Source: Christensenella sp. UBA1685
GTDB taxonomy: Bacteria > Bacillota > Clostridia > Christensenellales > CAG-138
Assembly (NCBI GenBank): GCA_002320595.1
Contig: DCKB01000068.1
Span: 1-39,802 of the forward strand
Length of the DNA stretch: 39,802 bases
Direction: 5' to 3'
Shown piece by piece: positions 6,893 through 14,363 of the stretch. The notes under the pieces are model-generated. The model worked only from the letters and a program-made list of their open reading frames with translations. It was not told the DNA's origin and made no database searches. Position 1 is the stretch's first letter. The number at the start of each line of letters is the position of its first letter. The position numbers and the translations under genes were made by a program.

Positions 6893-7482
6893 CTACTCCA
6901 CAACCGCAAACCGGATAACACATGGATCATTTCCCTTGCTGTCAAGGGGGGGGGATGATACAATTTCCGCCGTTGCAAGCTTACAGCCAAGCATAATCTC
7001 ATAATGAAACTTAAAATGACCGGCACAGCAATAACAGTAATTTTTTGATTCAGGCTGAATGGATTGCCTACTGATTGATGGGCATGCGCATGCATACTTG
7101 CCGTCTATGCAATAACGGACTGCGTTTACCACAATTTCTCCGTTTTCATCAAGCGCGGGCTTCCCATATTCATATAGGGAGCGCGCCGTATTTTTGCAAG
7201 TTTATCCTCCATACACAGGCTTGCGTTGATGCGCCGGAACTCTTTGGAAGCTTTTAAGCGCGCGCCGCTTTTGCAGCATCCATTTGCCTCGAAAATTTCT
7301 CTCGTTTTCTGAATGCCGAGCTTGTCCTCCATAATTTCAAGCGCCTGCTTGAAAAACTCTGCTTTGGTTTTCTTTTTTGCCTTTGATACGATTCCTTCAA
7401 AACCACGGTCAATCAGCGCGATGATTTCTTTGCCCACTTCATATTCTTCCAACGTTTCATGAAATTTTTCCGGGCTTGGCAT
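6893..7482 (-). pseudogene. Cysteine-rich protein gene broken by one frameshift
   Basis: Two adjacent minus-strand frames join into one protein of about 195 residues. The first (7482-7126) opens after AAGGAGAGG with MPSPEKFHET and runs through ANGCCKSGARLK and YMNMGSPRL. The frame then breaks near 7150. The other frame continues DENGEIVVNAVRYCIDGKYACACP, then NYCYCCAGHFKFHYEIMLG and DPCVIRFAVVE. A single missing base after CGC-TT restores the reading. The cysteine clusters (CC, CACP, CYCC) are well kept, so the loss is recent or is a sequencing error. I recall a clostridial family with the same blocks (possibly DUF6144, not verified) and no known role. The downstream half contains a run of nine C that is in frame. 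Confidence 0.7.
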
Positions 7483-7663
7483 ATGGTTACCTCTCCTTAA
7501 ATCTATACGGTTGATTGTTTTTGCGGAATTTTACCACAATTCTGGCACATAAAAAAGCATAGCTTAAACAAAGTTTAAACTTAGCGGAGAGAAGGGCGTT
7601 CGCCATGCGGCATTGGAGCTGTGCCGGGGGAAGAGCGGCCCAGCCCGCCCCTTGTTCAGCAAA

Positions 7664-7692
7664 CAAAAAAGACCATCCTTGGGATGATCTTT
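7664..7692 (-). terminator. tRNA-Ser terminator
   Basis: On the minus strand GATCATCC (7689-7682) pairs with GGATGGTC (7678-7671), with one G-U pair and a short loop, and is followed by a T run. It begins ten bases past the CCA end of the tRNA. The stretch 7487-7663 shows nothing else. Confidence 0.85.
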
Positions 7693-7698
7693 TCTGTT

Positions 7699-7789
7699 TG
7701 GCGGAGAGAAAGGGATTCGAACCCTTGATGACATTCCTGCCATACACGATTTCCAGTCGTGCGCCTTCGACCAACTCAGCCATCTCTCC
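7699..7789 (-). tRNA. tRNA-Ser (anticodon GGA)
   Basis: A complete class II tRNA of 88 bases plus encoded CCA. The acceptor stem is GGAGAGA/TCTCTCC. The D arm begins TGGCTGAGTTGGT, the anticodon loop is CTGGAAA with GGA in the middle, and a long variable arm precedes the GGTTCGAATCC T arm. GGA reads the UCC and UCU serine codons. Confidence 0.97.
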
Positions 7790-7834
7790 ACACATAAGGC
7801 TCTTTGCTCTCGCCCGACGCAATCATGCTTAAAT

Positions 7835-7863
7835 ATGATACATCATTTCCATTTGCTTTGCAA
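7835..7863 (-). promoter_or_regulatory. tRNA-Ser promoter
   Basis: The minus strand shows TTGCAA (7858-7863), a 17-base spacer and TATCAT (7835-7840), which would start transcription about 40 bases before the mature tRNA. Confidence 0.65.
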
Positions 7864-8028
7864 GAGAAAAATGGCGGGCGAACCTAAAAATCAAGCATTT
7901 GTAAATTTTATTTAAATCGCTGTACTTGTTGGAATATTTTGAGATACAATACAAATAAGCGTGCCGCGCTTTTTGCGTGCTGCGCGGTGCCCGGCTCTGA
8001 AGCCGGTTTTTGGGAGCGATAATTTGCG

Positions 8029-8862
8029 ATGAACGAAAGACGAAACGGATTCTGGATGCGCCTTCTTAAGGGCGCCATTATCGGCATTGCGGCGATTTTG
8101 CCGGGCGCGAGCGGCGGCGTAATAGCGGTATCCATGGGGGTTTACCGCCCGGTGATCAACGCTGTGGTGGGCTTTTTTAAAGCGGTCAGGCGCAATGCGC
8201 TGTTTCTGCTTCCCCTTGGGCTTGGCGGCGTGGTTGGCCTTTTTGCAACGAGCCGGCTGGTGGAATGGCTGATGCTCAACTGGAAAATGCCCGTGATGTA
8301 TGCGCTGATCGGCCTGGTGCTGGGGGGCATCCCCTCCTTTTTGAAAGAAGCCAACCGGCACGGCTTTAAGAAACGCTATCTGTTTGGGACGGCGTTTGGG
8401 ATCGCGCTGGTGCTTTTGTTTGCGGCGGGGGACAAGCTGGTTACGGGCGGCGAAATCTGGCCGTTTAACGGGTGGACCGCGGCGCTTGCCGGCGTGCTCA
8501 TTGCGCTTGGCACGGTGATTCCGGGGATCAGCACTTCGTTTATCCTGATGTATATGGGCCTGTATGAGCCGCTTCTTTCCGCGCTCAACCATTTCAACAT
8601 TCCCATCATGGCGTGTGTGGCGGCCGGGGCCGGGATTACGGTGCTCGCTACCATTACGCTCGTCAAGCGTATGTTTGACAGGCATCATGGGTATGCTTAT
8701 TATGCGGTATTGGGGCTGCTTGCAGGCTCCATCGCACTTATCTTCCCAGGTTTCACCTGGTCTTTGACGCAGGCGCTTTGCATAGCCCTGCTCGCAGGCG
8801 GCTTCGCAGCTACTTACTTTATCTGCAGGGCCACGGATGCGGAGGAAAAGGAGCCGGCCTAA
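8029..8862 (+). CDS. DUF368 family membrane protein, PopT-type undecaprenyl-phosphate transporter
   Basis: 277 residues with about eight hydrophobic helices. The N-terminal block KGAIIGIAAILPGASGGVIAV and the repeated later block LGTVIPGISTSFILMYMGLYEPLL are the inverted-repeat signatures of DUF368. Members of that family (PopT) have been shown to return undecaprenyl phosphate, the lipid carrier of wall synthesis, across the membrane; the role here is by family. The ATG at 8029 has GGGAG about 12 bases upstream, which is a little far but is the only good option. The next gene, 41 bases on, is an L,D-transpeptidase, so both may form one envelope operon. The bases 7864-8028 upstream are AT-rich and probably hold its promoter. 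Confidence 0.85.
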   Translation: MNERRNGFWMRLLKGAIIGIAAILPGASGGVIAVSMGVYRPVINAVVGFFKAVRRNALFLLPLGLGGVVGLFATSRLVEWLMLNWKMPVMYALIGLVLGGIPSFLKEANRHGFKKRYLFGTAFGIALVLLFAAGDKLVTGGEIWPFNGWTAALAGVLIALGTVIPGISTSFILMYMGLYEPLLSALNHFNIPIMACVAAGAGITVLATITLVKRMFDRHHGYAYYAVLGLLAGSIALIFPGFTWSLTQALCIALLAGGFAATYFICRATDAEEKEPA

Positions 8863-8903
8863 GCCGCGCTTATTTTCGATAAAAAACGGATGGAGGAATC
8901 ACG

Positions 8904-10307
8904 ATGAAAAAACGCTTGCTTGCGCTTGTACTCTGCCTTGCCACGGCCATAGCGCTCATCCCTGCCATGCCCGCTGAAGCAACGGTGCTGCCGGGCATGA
9001 CCAGCAAAGTGGACTACGACAACACAGATCCAAACCGTTACACGATTGAGATCGATCTGGTCAACCAGATCATCACCGTTTACGAGGGCGCAATCGGCGG
9101 GCCGATCGTGTTGCAAAGTTTGTGCACGACCGGAAACGAGGAAAATCCGACCGGTGCAGGCACCTTTAAACTGGGCCAACTCAAGGAGCGCTTCGGATAT
9201 TTCGTTGCCTTTGGCCAATATGCACAGTATTGGACACAGGTGGTGCGTGGCATTTACATCCATTCGGTGATGTACAATTCCAAAAAATTATCCAGCATGT
9301 CCCGCACGGCATACCGGAAGCTTGGCGAAAACCTTTCCCACGGCTGCGTCCGCGTGCTGCCGCATGTTGCGCAATGGATCTTTTACAACTGCCCGCCGGG
9401 AACCACCTGCAAAATCGACCGCAAAAAGGCTCCGGATCCGGAACTTGTGAAGAAACTCAAGGCTGCGATCCCTTCCTATTCGGATTATGAACAGCCCAAG
9501 GACACGAAGGCGGATCCGGCTGAAATCCCTGCGGTGGCCCGCTTCGACAATGTGCCGCTGCGCACCGGCTTCTCCAATTCGCGCGATACTACGGTGGCAA
9601 CCCTTTCGCGTGGGCAAAAGATGACCCTTTTGCAGCTCGGTTCCGATTGGTGCAAGGCAAAGCTTGCCGATGGTACGCTCGGCTATGTGAGAACGAAGTA
9701 CATCCTCTGCGATCCGGATGCGCCGGTGAAGAAGCAGGAGATATATCAGGCAACGAAAAAAACCTATGTCTACGCATCCATGGACACAGGCGCGAAAAAA
9801 CTTGCAACGATCCCGCAGGGTGGGGAGGCAGCTGTCACCGACAACCCGAAGAAGGGGTGGTGGTACGGATCGTATAACGGTGTGACGGGGTATCTGCGCA
9901 CCAAGTACGTCGTGAAGCGCACTGCGCTTGTATACCCCACGCTTGAAGCTGCTGTGACGGCAGCGCCGTCGGTCACGCCAACCCCGGGCGGCGGGATTTC
10001 CGTTGGAGGAAACGGCAGCGGGATCTCCACAGGTGGCGGAATTTCCATTGGTGGGAGCACGGCTGCACCTACACCCACGCCGGCTCCCGCGCCTACGCCG
10101 AGCGCTGGCGTTTCATCCGGAACGCGCGTGAAAGAAGGGACACAGGCGCGCATGCGCGCGTCGGGAAGCACGAGCGCAGCAGTGGTCGCGCTGATTGATG
10201 GCGGCACGCCGGTGACGATTCTCTCCGTTTCGGAAACGGGCTGGTATTACTGCAAGGCCAACGGCTACACGGGCTACATGCACAGCAGTTGCCTGGTGAT
10301 GGGATAA
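8904..10307 (+). CDS. Secreted L,D-transpeptidase (YkuD) with three SH3-like domains
   Basis: 467 residues with a signal peptide (MKKRLLALVLCLATAIALIPAMPAEA). The YkuD domain spans about residues 43-175. Its active site is visible as IHSV and then LSHGCVRVLP, with the catalytic cysteine in SHGCVRV. Such enzymes cross-link peptidoglycan through 3-3 bonds or attach proteins to it. Three bacterial SH3-like repeats follow, around 213-275, 280-340 and 408-467, and probably bind the wall. A low-complexity Pro/Thr/Gly/Ser linker separates the second and third. GGAGG precedes the start. A strong terminator ends the gene. Confidence 0.92.
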   Translation: MKKRLLALVLCLATAIALIPAMPAEATVLPGMTSKVDYDNTDPNRYTIEIDLVNQIITVYEGAIGGPIVLQSLCTTGNEENPTGAGTFKLGQLKERFGYFVAFGQYAQYWTQVVRGIYIHSVMYNSKKLSSMSRTAYRKLGENLSHGCVRVLPHVAQWIFYNCPPGTTCKIDRKKAPDPELVKKLKAAIPSYSDYEQPKDTKADPAEIPAVARFDNVPLRTGFSNSRDTTVATLSRGQKMTLLQLGSDWCKAKLADGTLGYVRTKYILCDPDAPVKKQEIYQATKKTYVYASMDTGAKKLATIPQGGEAAVTDNPKKGWWYGSYNGVTGYLRTKYVVKRTALVYPTLEAAVTAAPSVTPTPGGGISVGGNGSGISTGGGISIGGSTAAPTPTPAPAPTPSAGVSSGTRVKEGTQARMRASGSTSAAVVALIDGGTPVTILSVSETGWYYCKANGYTGYMHSSCLVMG

Positions 10308-10325
10308 GCGAAGAAGACAGACGGC

Positions 10326-10352
10326 AGGAGGACGCAAAGCGTCCTCCTTTTT
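10326..10352. terminator. Terminator between the L,D-transpeptidase gene and spoIID
   Basis: A perfect 10-bp stem AGGAGGACGC/GCGTCCTCCT with loop AAA is followed by a T run on the plus strand. spoIID converges and ends at its edge, so the hairpin may also serve the minus strand. Confidence 0.85.
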
Positions 10353-11427
10353 ATTTCAGCCTTTCACCCCAGTTTTCAATGTTGATGCCGGTATAATAAT
10401 GCTGCAGGATGGCGCGGTAATCGGAGCCTTCCTTTGCCATGGCATTCGCGCCGTACTGGCTCATGCCAACACCGTGGCCGTAGCCCTTGGTGGAAACACG
10501 CACATCTTCGCCCACGAATTCTATGGTAAAATTGGCGCTCGGGAGATCCAGCGCCTTGCGGAACTGCCGCCCGGTGACTTCTACCTTGCCCAAACGCACG
10601 GTTTTAACCCGCCCGCTTGCAAAACGCGCGGTGATTTCCACCTGAACCTCCAGCTTTTTTGCGGAAAGCTCCGCCCTTGGAAACGCGGCGTTCAGCATTG
10701 TGATAAAGCTTTTGCGCGGAAAGGTTATGCTGTCCCTGTAATGTGCGCTGCCTTCCTCGCCGGGGCTTTCCACGCTCACAAGATATGGCTGCGCGCTTGC
10801 AAACACGTTTTCTGAGCTTTCCGTCATGCCGCCCGCAGTGGAATGGTAAAGCGCCTCGATCAAAGCGCCCTCATAGGTGGCGACCTCTCCGGCCGTGCTG
10901 TAAACGGCTTCTTCCACGCGCGCGGAATAGTAGGCGGCATCCGCCCCCCACTTGGAAGCAAGCTGTTCCGCAGAGCGATAAGATTGACAGCAGGTACTGT
11001 CCGTACACACATCCGCTCCGCAGCGGCCGCACGGCGTGCCTCCGCAGGCTGGGAGGCGGCGCAGGGTAAACGTGCGTGCGGCCACTGCCTGCGCCTTGAG
11101 CGCTTCTTCTTCAAATGAAGCGGGCATTTCGGCTGCCACCACGCCGCAAAGGTATTCTTCAAGGCGCATGGAAAGCACGCGGTCGTTTTCATCGTCATAT
11201 ACGGCGATGACGGCAGAGATATCTTCCGGCAGAGCTCCCGGAACCCCCGTTTCCTCGCGTGTGATGGCACACCCGCGCAGCAGCAGCACGAACAGGCTGA
11301 GGGCAAGCGCAGCGAGCCCGAGCGGCAACAGCCGGATAGGCGGGGAAAAGCGTGATATGGCGCGCCTGCGCGGGCGGCGGATTGAAGGACGATATTCCAT
11401 AGTTTCATCCGTATGCAGGTACTTCAT
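10351..11427 (-). CDS. spoIID: Stage II sporulation protein D (peptidoglycan lytic transglycosylase)
   Basis: About 358 residues. SpoIID cleaves septal and peripheral peptidoglycan during engulfment, together with SpoIIM and SpoIIP. A basic cytoplasmic head (residues 1-35) is followed by one membrane helix. The catalytic block VVAAEMPASFEEEALKAQAV carries the key glutamate. Next comes a cysteine cluster (CGGTPCGRCGADVC then CC) like the metal-binding region of clostridial SpoIID, then YHSTAGGMTE and the final GYGHGVGMSQYGA signature. The start is uncertain: ATG at 11427 or 11400, neither with a strong ribosome site. The gene implies an endospore former. SpoIIM and SpoIIP are not in the window. 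Confidence 0.93.
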   Translation of the reverse strand: MKYLHTDETMEYRPSIRRPRRRAISRFSPPIRLLPLGLAALALSLFVLLLRGCAITREETGVPGALPEDISAVIAVYDDENDRVLSMRLEEYLCGVVAAEMPASFEEEALKAQAVAARTFTLRRLPACGGTPCGRCGADVCTDSTCCQSYRSAEQLASKWGADAAYYSARVEEAVYSTAGEVATYEGALIEALYHSTAGGMTESSENVFASAQPYLVSVESPGEEGSAHYRDSITFPRKSFITMLNAAFPRAELSAKKLEVQVEITARFASGRVKTVRLGKVEVTGRQFRKALDLPSANFTIEFVGEDVRVSTKGYGHGVGMSQYGANAMAKEGSDYRAILQHYYTGINIENWGERLK

Positions 11428-11462
11428 GTTTAATTCATTTGCTTCCGGGATACAGGTGCATG

Positions 11463-11468
11463 TATAAT
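11463..11468 (+). promoter_or_regulatory. Probable -10 element for the gene at 11512
   Basis: TATAAT with TTGCTT 18 bases upstream could drive the gene at 11512. Between it and the start codon lies TGACA-n5-TGTCA (11481-11495), immediately before the AAAGGAG ribosome site. This inverted repeat might bind a repressor. Confidence 0.5.
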
Positions 11469-11511
11469 AAAAGCGAAGGATGACAAATACTGTCAAAGGA
11501 GAGGCAGAGGC

Positions 11512-12345
11512 ATGCAGGATCAAAACAATGCAGGGACACAGCGCGATAAACGCGAGATGATCGCCCTGCTCAACAGCGGCGACAAGCGGGAGCTGCGCGC
11601 ATTTATGCAGCTATATTCCAAACAGATCTATGGCCGTGCACTGGACATTACGCATGATGCGGCCGCAGCGAAAGACGCAACGCGGCGCGTGCTTGCAGAG
11701 GTGGCGGCGCTGGCTTCCCGCAGCGAACTGAAGGAAAATATCGATGCACAGCTTATGGCGTTGACGGACCAAACGTGCAGTGAAGCGCTCTTTCTCGGCG
11801 GGCTGGTGGATGAGGCGCTGCAAGCATCCGAACCGCAGATGCCGAAGGATGGCGCACCCAACGCGGAAGAACCCTGCGCGCAGGCGGCCGACGCGGAGAG
11901 AACCATAAAAGAAATACCCGAACCAGGCGCGGAGAGGTTTCAGATGGAAGCCTCTGCGGAAACGGCATTCTCCATGGCTCCGAAAAACAGCGAATTCTGG
12001 CTGAGTGAGGAGGGCGCAGAAGAAAACGCGCCCACGGAAGAAACGGTTCTGGAACCCCAGGAAGTGCATGCGTCCGATACGGAAGTGCCAAACCTTTTTG
12101 ATGACGACTTTGCAGAGCCGGTGCGGCGGCATCGAAAATCCGCAAAGGAGCGCACGCAGGAGGCGGATGAGGAGGAATATGAAGGCGCCAGTCCGCTGCT
12201 TGTGATTGCAATCATCCTGCTCTCCTTCCTGGTGGTGTTTTTGGTATGGGTTCTCGTCGTCAAGCTCATGACAAGCGGCATTTTGCCGAACTATGATTTT
12301 GGCTTTGCCAGATGGTTTAACGCCCACGTGTTTGAACTGTATTAA
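11512..12345 (+). CDS. Membrane-anchored protein with a sigma-region-2-like N-terminus
   Basis: 277 residues with AAAGGAGAGG upstream of the ATG. Residues about 15-75 (ALLNSGDKRELRAFMQLYSK, then ALDITHDAAAAKDATRRVL) follow the helix pattern of region 2 of ECF-type sigma factors. A long acidic, Pro/Glu-rich and probably disordered middle follows (residues 100-220). One membrane helix lies near the C-terminus (about 229-250), leaving some 25 residues outside. Region 4 is absent, so it is unlikely to act as an ordinary sigma factor. It may be a relic domain used for binding, or a regulator held at the membrane. It lies divergently from spoIID, which may hint at a developmental or envelope role. 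The family is not recognised. Confidence 0.65.
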   Translation: MQDQNNAGTQRDKREMIALLNSGDKRELRAFMQLYSKQIYGRALDITHDAAAAKDATRRVLAEVAALASRSELKENIDAQLMALTDQTCSEALFLGGLVDEALQASEPQMPKDGAPNAEEPCAQAADAERTIKEIPEPGAERFQMEASAETAFSMAPKNSEFWLSEEGAEENAPTEETVLEPQEVHASDTEVPNLFDDDFAEPVRRHRKSAKERTQEADEEEYEGASPLLVIAIILLSFLVVFLVWVLVVKLMTSGILPNYDFGFARWFNAHVFELY

Positions 12346-12372
12346 TGCCAAATTAAGTTCTTGGAAACGCTA

Positions 12373-12401
12373 TTGACAGTCATTTGACCGTGTGTTAAAC
12401 T
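12373..12401 (+). promoter_or_regulatory. Promoter of the nfeD-floA run
   Basis: TTGACA (12373-12378), a 17-base spacer and TAAACT (12396-12401) lie about 60 bases before the nfeD start. This looks like a housekeeping promoter. In Bacillus the related operon is SigW-controlled, but I see no SigW-type element here. Confidence 0.75.
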
Positions 12402-12463
12402 ATTAACATCAAAAGTGAGAATATGCGTGTGCCGTATATTCAAATATAAAGGAGGACTTTGCT

Positions 12464-12967
12464 ATGGACGGATTCCTTGCATACATCGTCGGCTGGAGCC
12501 TGCCGGCGCTTGTTTGCCTGTTGGTCGGCCTTGGGCTGATGATCTTCGAAATGTTCACGCCGGGCATGGGGCTGCCGGGGATCCTCGGTGCGGGCGCGTT
12601 GATTGCGGCCGTCGTGCTGCGGGCGGACACTTTGGCTTCTGCGCTCATTACACTCGCGCTTATCATCGTTATTTTGGCGATCGCAGCATTCTTTGTGTAT
12701 CGATCGTTCCAAAAGGGGGCGATTTCACGCTCGCCCATCGTGCTGAACGATTCGATTGAAGAAAAATCCACCTCGCTTTCGGATGCAAGCGCACAGGAAC
12801 TCATCGGCCTTGAAGGTGAATGCCTGACGGCGCTGCGCCCCTCCGGCAATGCGGATTTCGACGGCCGCAGGCTGGATGTGGTGAGCGCGGGGGAATTCAT
12901 TGAAAAGGGCAGCAGGGTGCGCATTGAAAGCGTGGAAGGGCTGCGCATTTTGGTGAAGAAGGTCTGA
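12464..12967 (+). CDS. NfeD-like membrane protein
   Basis: 167 residues after AAAGGAGG. Three hydrophobic helices (about residues 9-30, 37-50 and 57-78) include the family block FEMFTPGMGLPGILG. A soluble OB-fold domain of the NfeD type follows, about residues 105-167, beginning LIGLEGECLTALRPSGNADFDGRRLDVVS. It lacks the serine-protease part of long NfeD proteins. Short NfeD proteins are encoded beside flotillins and are thought to work with them in membrane microdomains. Here floA is two genes downstream, which supports that pairing. Confidence 0.88.
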   Translation: MDGFLAYIVGWSLPALVCLLVGLGLMIFEMFTPGMGLPGILGAGALIAAVVLRADTLASALITLALIIVILAIAAFFVYRSFQKGAISRSPIVLNDSIEEKSTSLSDASAQELIGLEGECLTALRPSGNADFDGRRLDVVSAGEFIEKGSRVRIESVEGLRILVKKV

Positions 12968-12989
12968 ATGGTGCGGGGAGGCGGCTTCG

Positions 12990-13235
12990 ATGAAATTTTG
13001 CATGAAATGCGGCGCATTCTATGAAGAAAAGGGCGCAAAAGGCTGCCCCAAATGTGCGGAGACGGCGCGGCTGCATGCGGAAGCGGAAGAAGCTGAGGTC
13101 AACCATGTGATGGATGCGGAAACAGCGCGGTGTGCGCGCAGGCGCGCGTGGATCGAGCTGTGCGTTGGCATTCCGGCATTCATTGGCGCCATTTACCTCA
13201 TTATTTACCTCATCCGGACATTCCGGGGAGCATAA
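12990..13235 (+). CDS. Small zinc-ribbon protein with one C-terminal membrane helix
   Basis: 81 residues with GGGGAGG upstream. The N-terminus is a compact zinc ribbon, CMKCGAFYEEKGAKGCPKC, followed by a charged helical linker with many Ala and Glu. One membrane helix (about residues 54-75) ends in a short basic tail. It sits 22 bases after the nfeD-like gene and before floA, so all three are likely cotranscribed. I do not know this protein as a standard member of nfeD-floA operons. A soluble zinc ribbon tethered near FloA rafts is the plain reading. Confidence 0.7.
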   Translation: MKFCMKCGAFYEEKGAKGCPKCAETARLHAEAEEAEVNHVMDAETARCARRRAWIELCVGIPAFIGAIYLIIYLIRTFRGA

Positions 13236-13243
13236 AAGGGATG

Positions 13244-13281
13244 TCATTGGCTGGTGCGCACGTCCCCTTGCCAGCCAATGA
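13244..13281 (+). repeat. Perfect hairpin between the zinc-ribbon gene and floA
   Basis: TCATTGGCTGG (13244-13254) pairs perfectly with CCAGCCAATGA (13271-13281) across a 16-base loop. No T run follows, so it is not an ordinary terminator. It could be a processing or stability hairpin that sets different floA and nfeD levels, or an operator. The rest of the 94-base gap holds the floA ribosome site. Confidence 0.6.
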
Positions 13282-13329
13282 TAAGAAGGAAAGACAAAGA
13301 ACTAAGCGTAATTCAGGGAGGTTTTTATC

Positions 13330-14310
13330 ATGCCAGAACTCGTAATTTCCGTTCTCATCATCGTTGCGGCGATCATCTTCCTCGCGATCTTTTTCAGCTT
13401 TGTGCCGGTCGGGCTTTATATCTCGGCGCGCGCTTCGGGCGTAAAGGTCGGCATCGGGCAGCTGGTTGCAATGCGCATCCGCAAGGTTGTGCCCTCGCGC
13501 ATCGTGAACCCGATGATCAAGGCCACAAAGGCGGGCCTCGTGATCCCGCTGAACAAGCTTGAGGCGCATTACCTCGCAGGCGGCAATGTGGACCGTGTTG
13601 TGAACGCGCTCATCGCGGCGCAGCGCGCGGGTATCCCGCTTGACTTTGAACGCGCCTGCGCAATCGATCTTGCCGGCCGCGACGTGCTCAACGCCGTGCA
13701 GATGAGCGTCAATCCAAAGGTTATCGAAACGCCGGTCATTGCGGCGATTGCAAAGGATGGCATTGAACTGCGTGCCAAAGCGCGCGTTACCGTGCGTGCA
13801 AACATCGACCGGCTCGTTGGCGGTTCGGGCGAGGAAACCATCATCGCCCGCATCGGCGAAGGCATTGTGACTACGGTGGGTTCTTCAAAAACACATAAGG
13901 ACGTTCTGGAAAACCCGGATCTGATCTCCCAGACCGTGCTCAACAAGGGCCTTGACGCAGGAACCGCGTTTGAGATCCTTTCCATCGACATCGCGGATGT
14001 GGATGTTGGCCGCAACGTGGGCGCACAGCTCCAGATTGACCAGGCGGAGGCTGACAAGCGCATCGCGCAGGCGAAGGCGGAAGAACGCCGCGCCATGGCC
14101 GTTGCACAGGAACAGGAGAACAAGGCCGAAGTGCAGGGCATGCGTGCCCGCGTGATCGAGGCTGAGGCCGAGGTGCCGCGCGCGATTGCAGCGGCATTCC
14201 GCGAAGGCAAGCTTGGCGTAATGGACTATTACAACATGCAGAACGTGATTTCCGACACCAAGATGCGCGATTCCATCGCAGGCGGCGCACAGGCTGAGAA
14301 AAAGGAATAA
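13330..14310 (+). CDS. floA: Flotillin-like protein FloA
   Basis: 326 residues with GGGAGG upstream. FloA scaffolds functional membrane microdomains in Firmicutes. An N-terminal membrane segment (residues 4-27) leads into the conserved block PVGLYISARASGVKVGIGQLV. The SPFH/PHB core includes KATKAGLVIPLNKLEAHYLA and RIGEGIVTTVGSS. A long C-terminal coiled coil follows (residues about 235-290), dominated by Ala, Glu, Gln and Arg. Length matches the UPF0365/YqfA family. The neighbourhood with an NfeD-like protein is typical, whereas the two zinc-ribbon proteins around it are not. Confidence 0.95.
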   Translation: MPELVISVLIIVAAIIFLAIFFSFVPVGLYISARASGVKVGIGQLVAMRIRKVVPSRIVNPMIKATKAGLVIPLNKLEAHYLAGGNVDRVVNALIAAQRAGIPLDFERACAIDLAGRDVLNAVQMSVNPKVIETPVIAAIAKDGIELRAKARVTVRANIDRLVGGSGEETIIARIGEGIVTTVGSSKTHKDVLENPDLISQTVLNKGLDAGTAFEILSIDIADVDVGRNVGAQLQIDQAEADKRIAQAKAEERRAMAVAQEQENKAEVQGMRARVIEAEAEVPRAIAAAFREGKLGVMDYYNMQNVISDTKMRDSIAGGAQAEKKE

Positions 14311-14363
14311 GCGCGCTGTGAACCGTTCAGTGCCCGGCGGCATGCCGGGAGAAGGGAGCGGAG

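Noticed and set aside
14333..14351. CCCGGC-GGCAT-GCCGGG hairpin between floA and the next gene
   Set aside because: The stem is short, lacks a T run, and overlaps the ribosome-site region. It is too common in GC-rich DNA to report as a feature.
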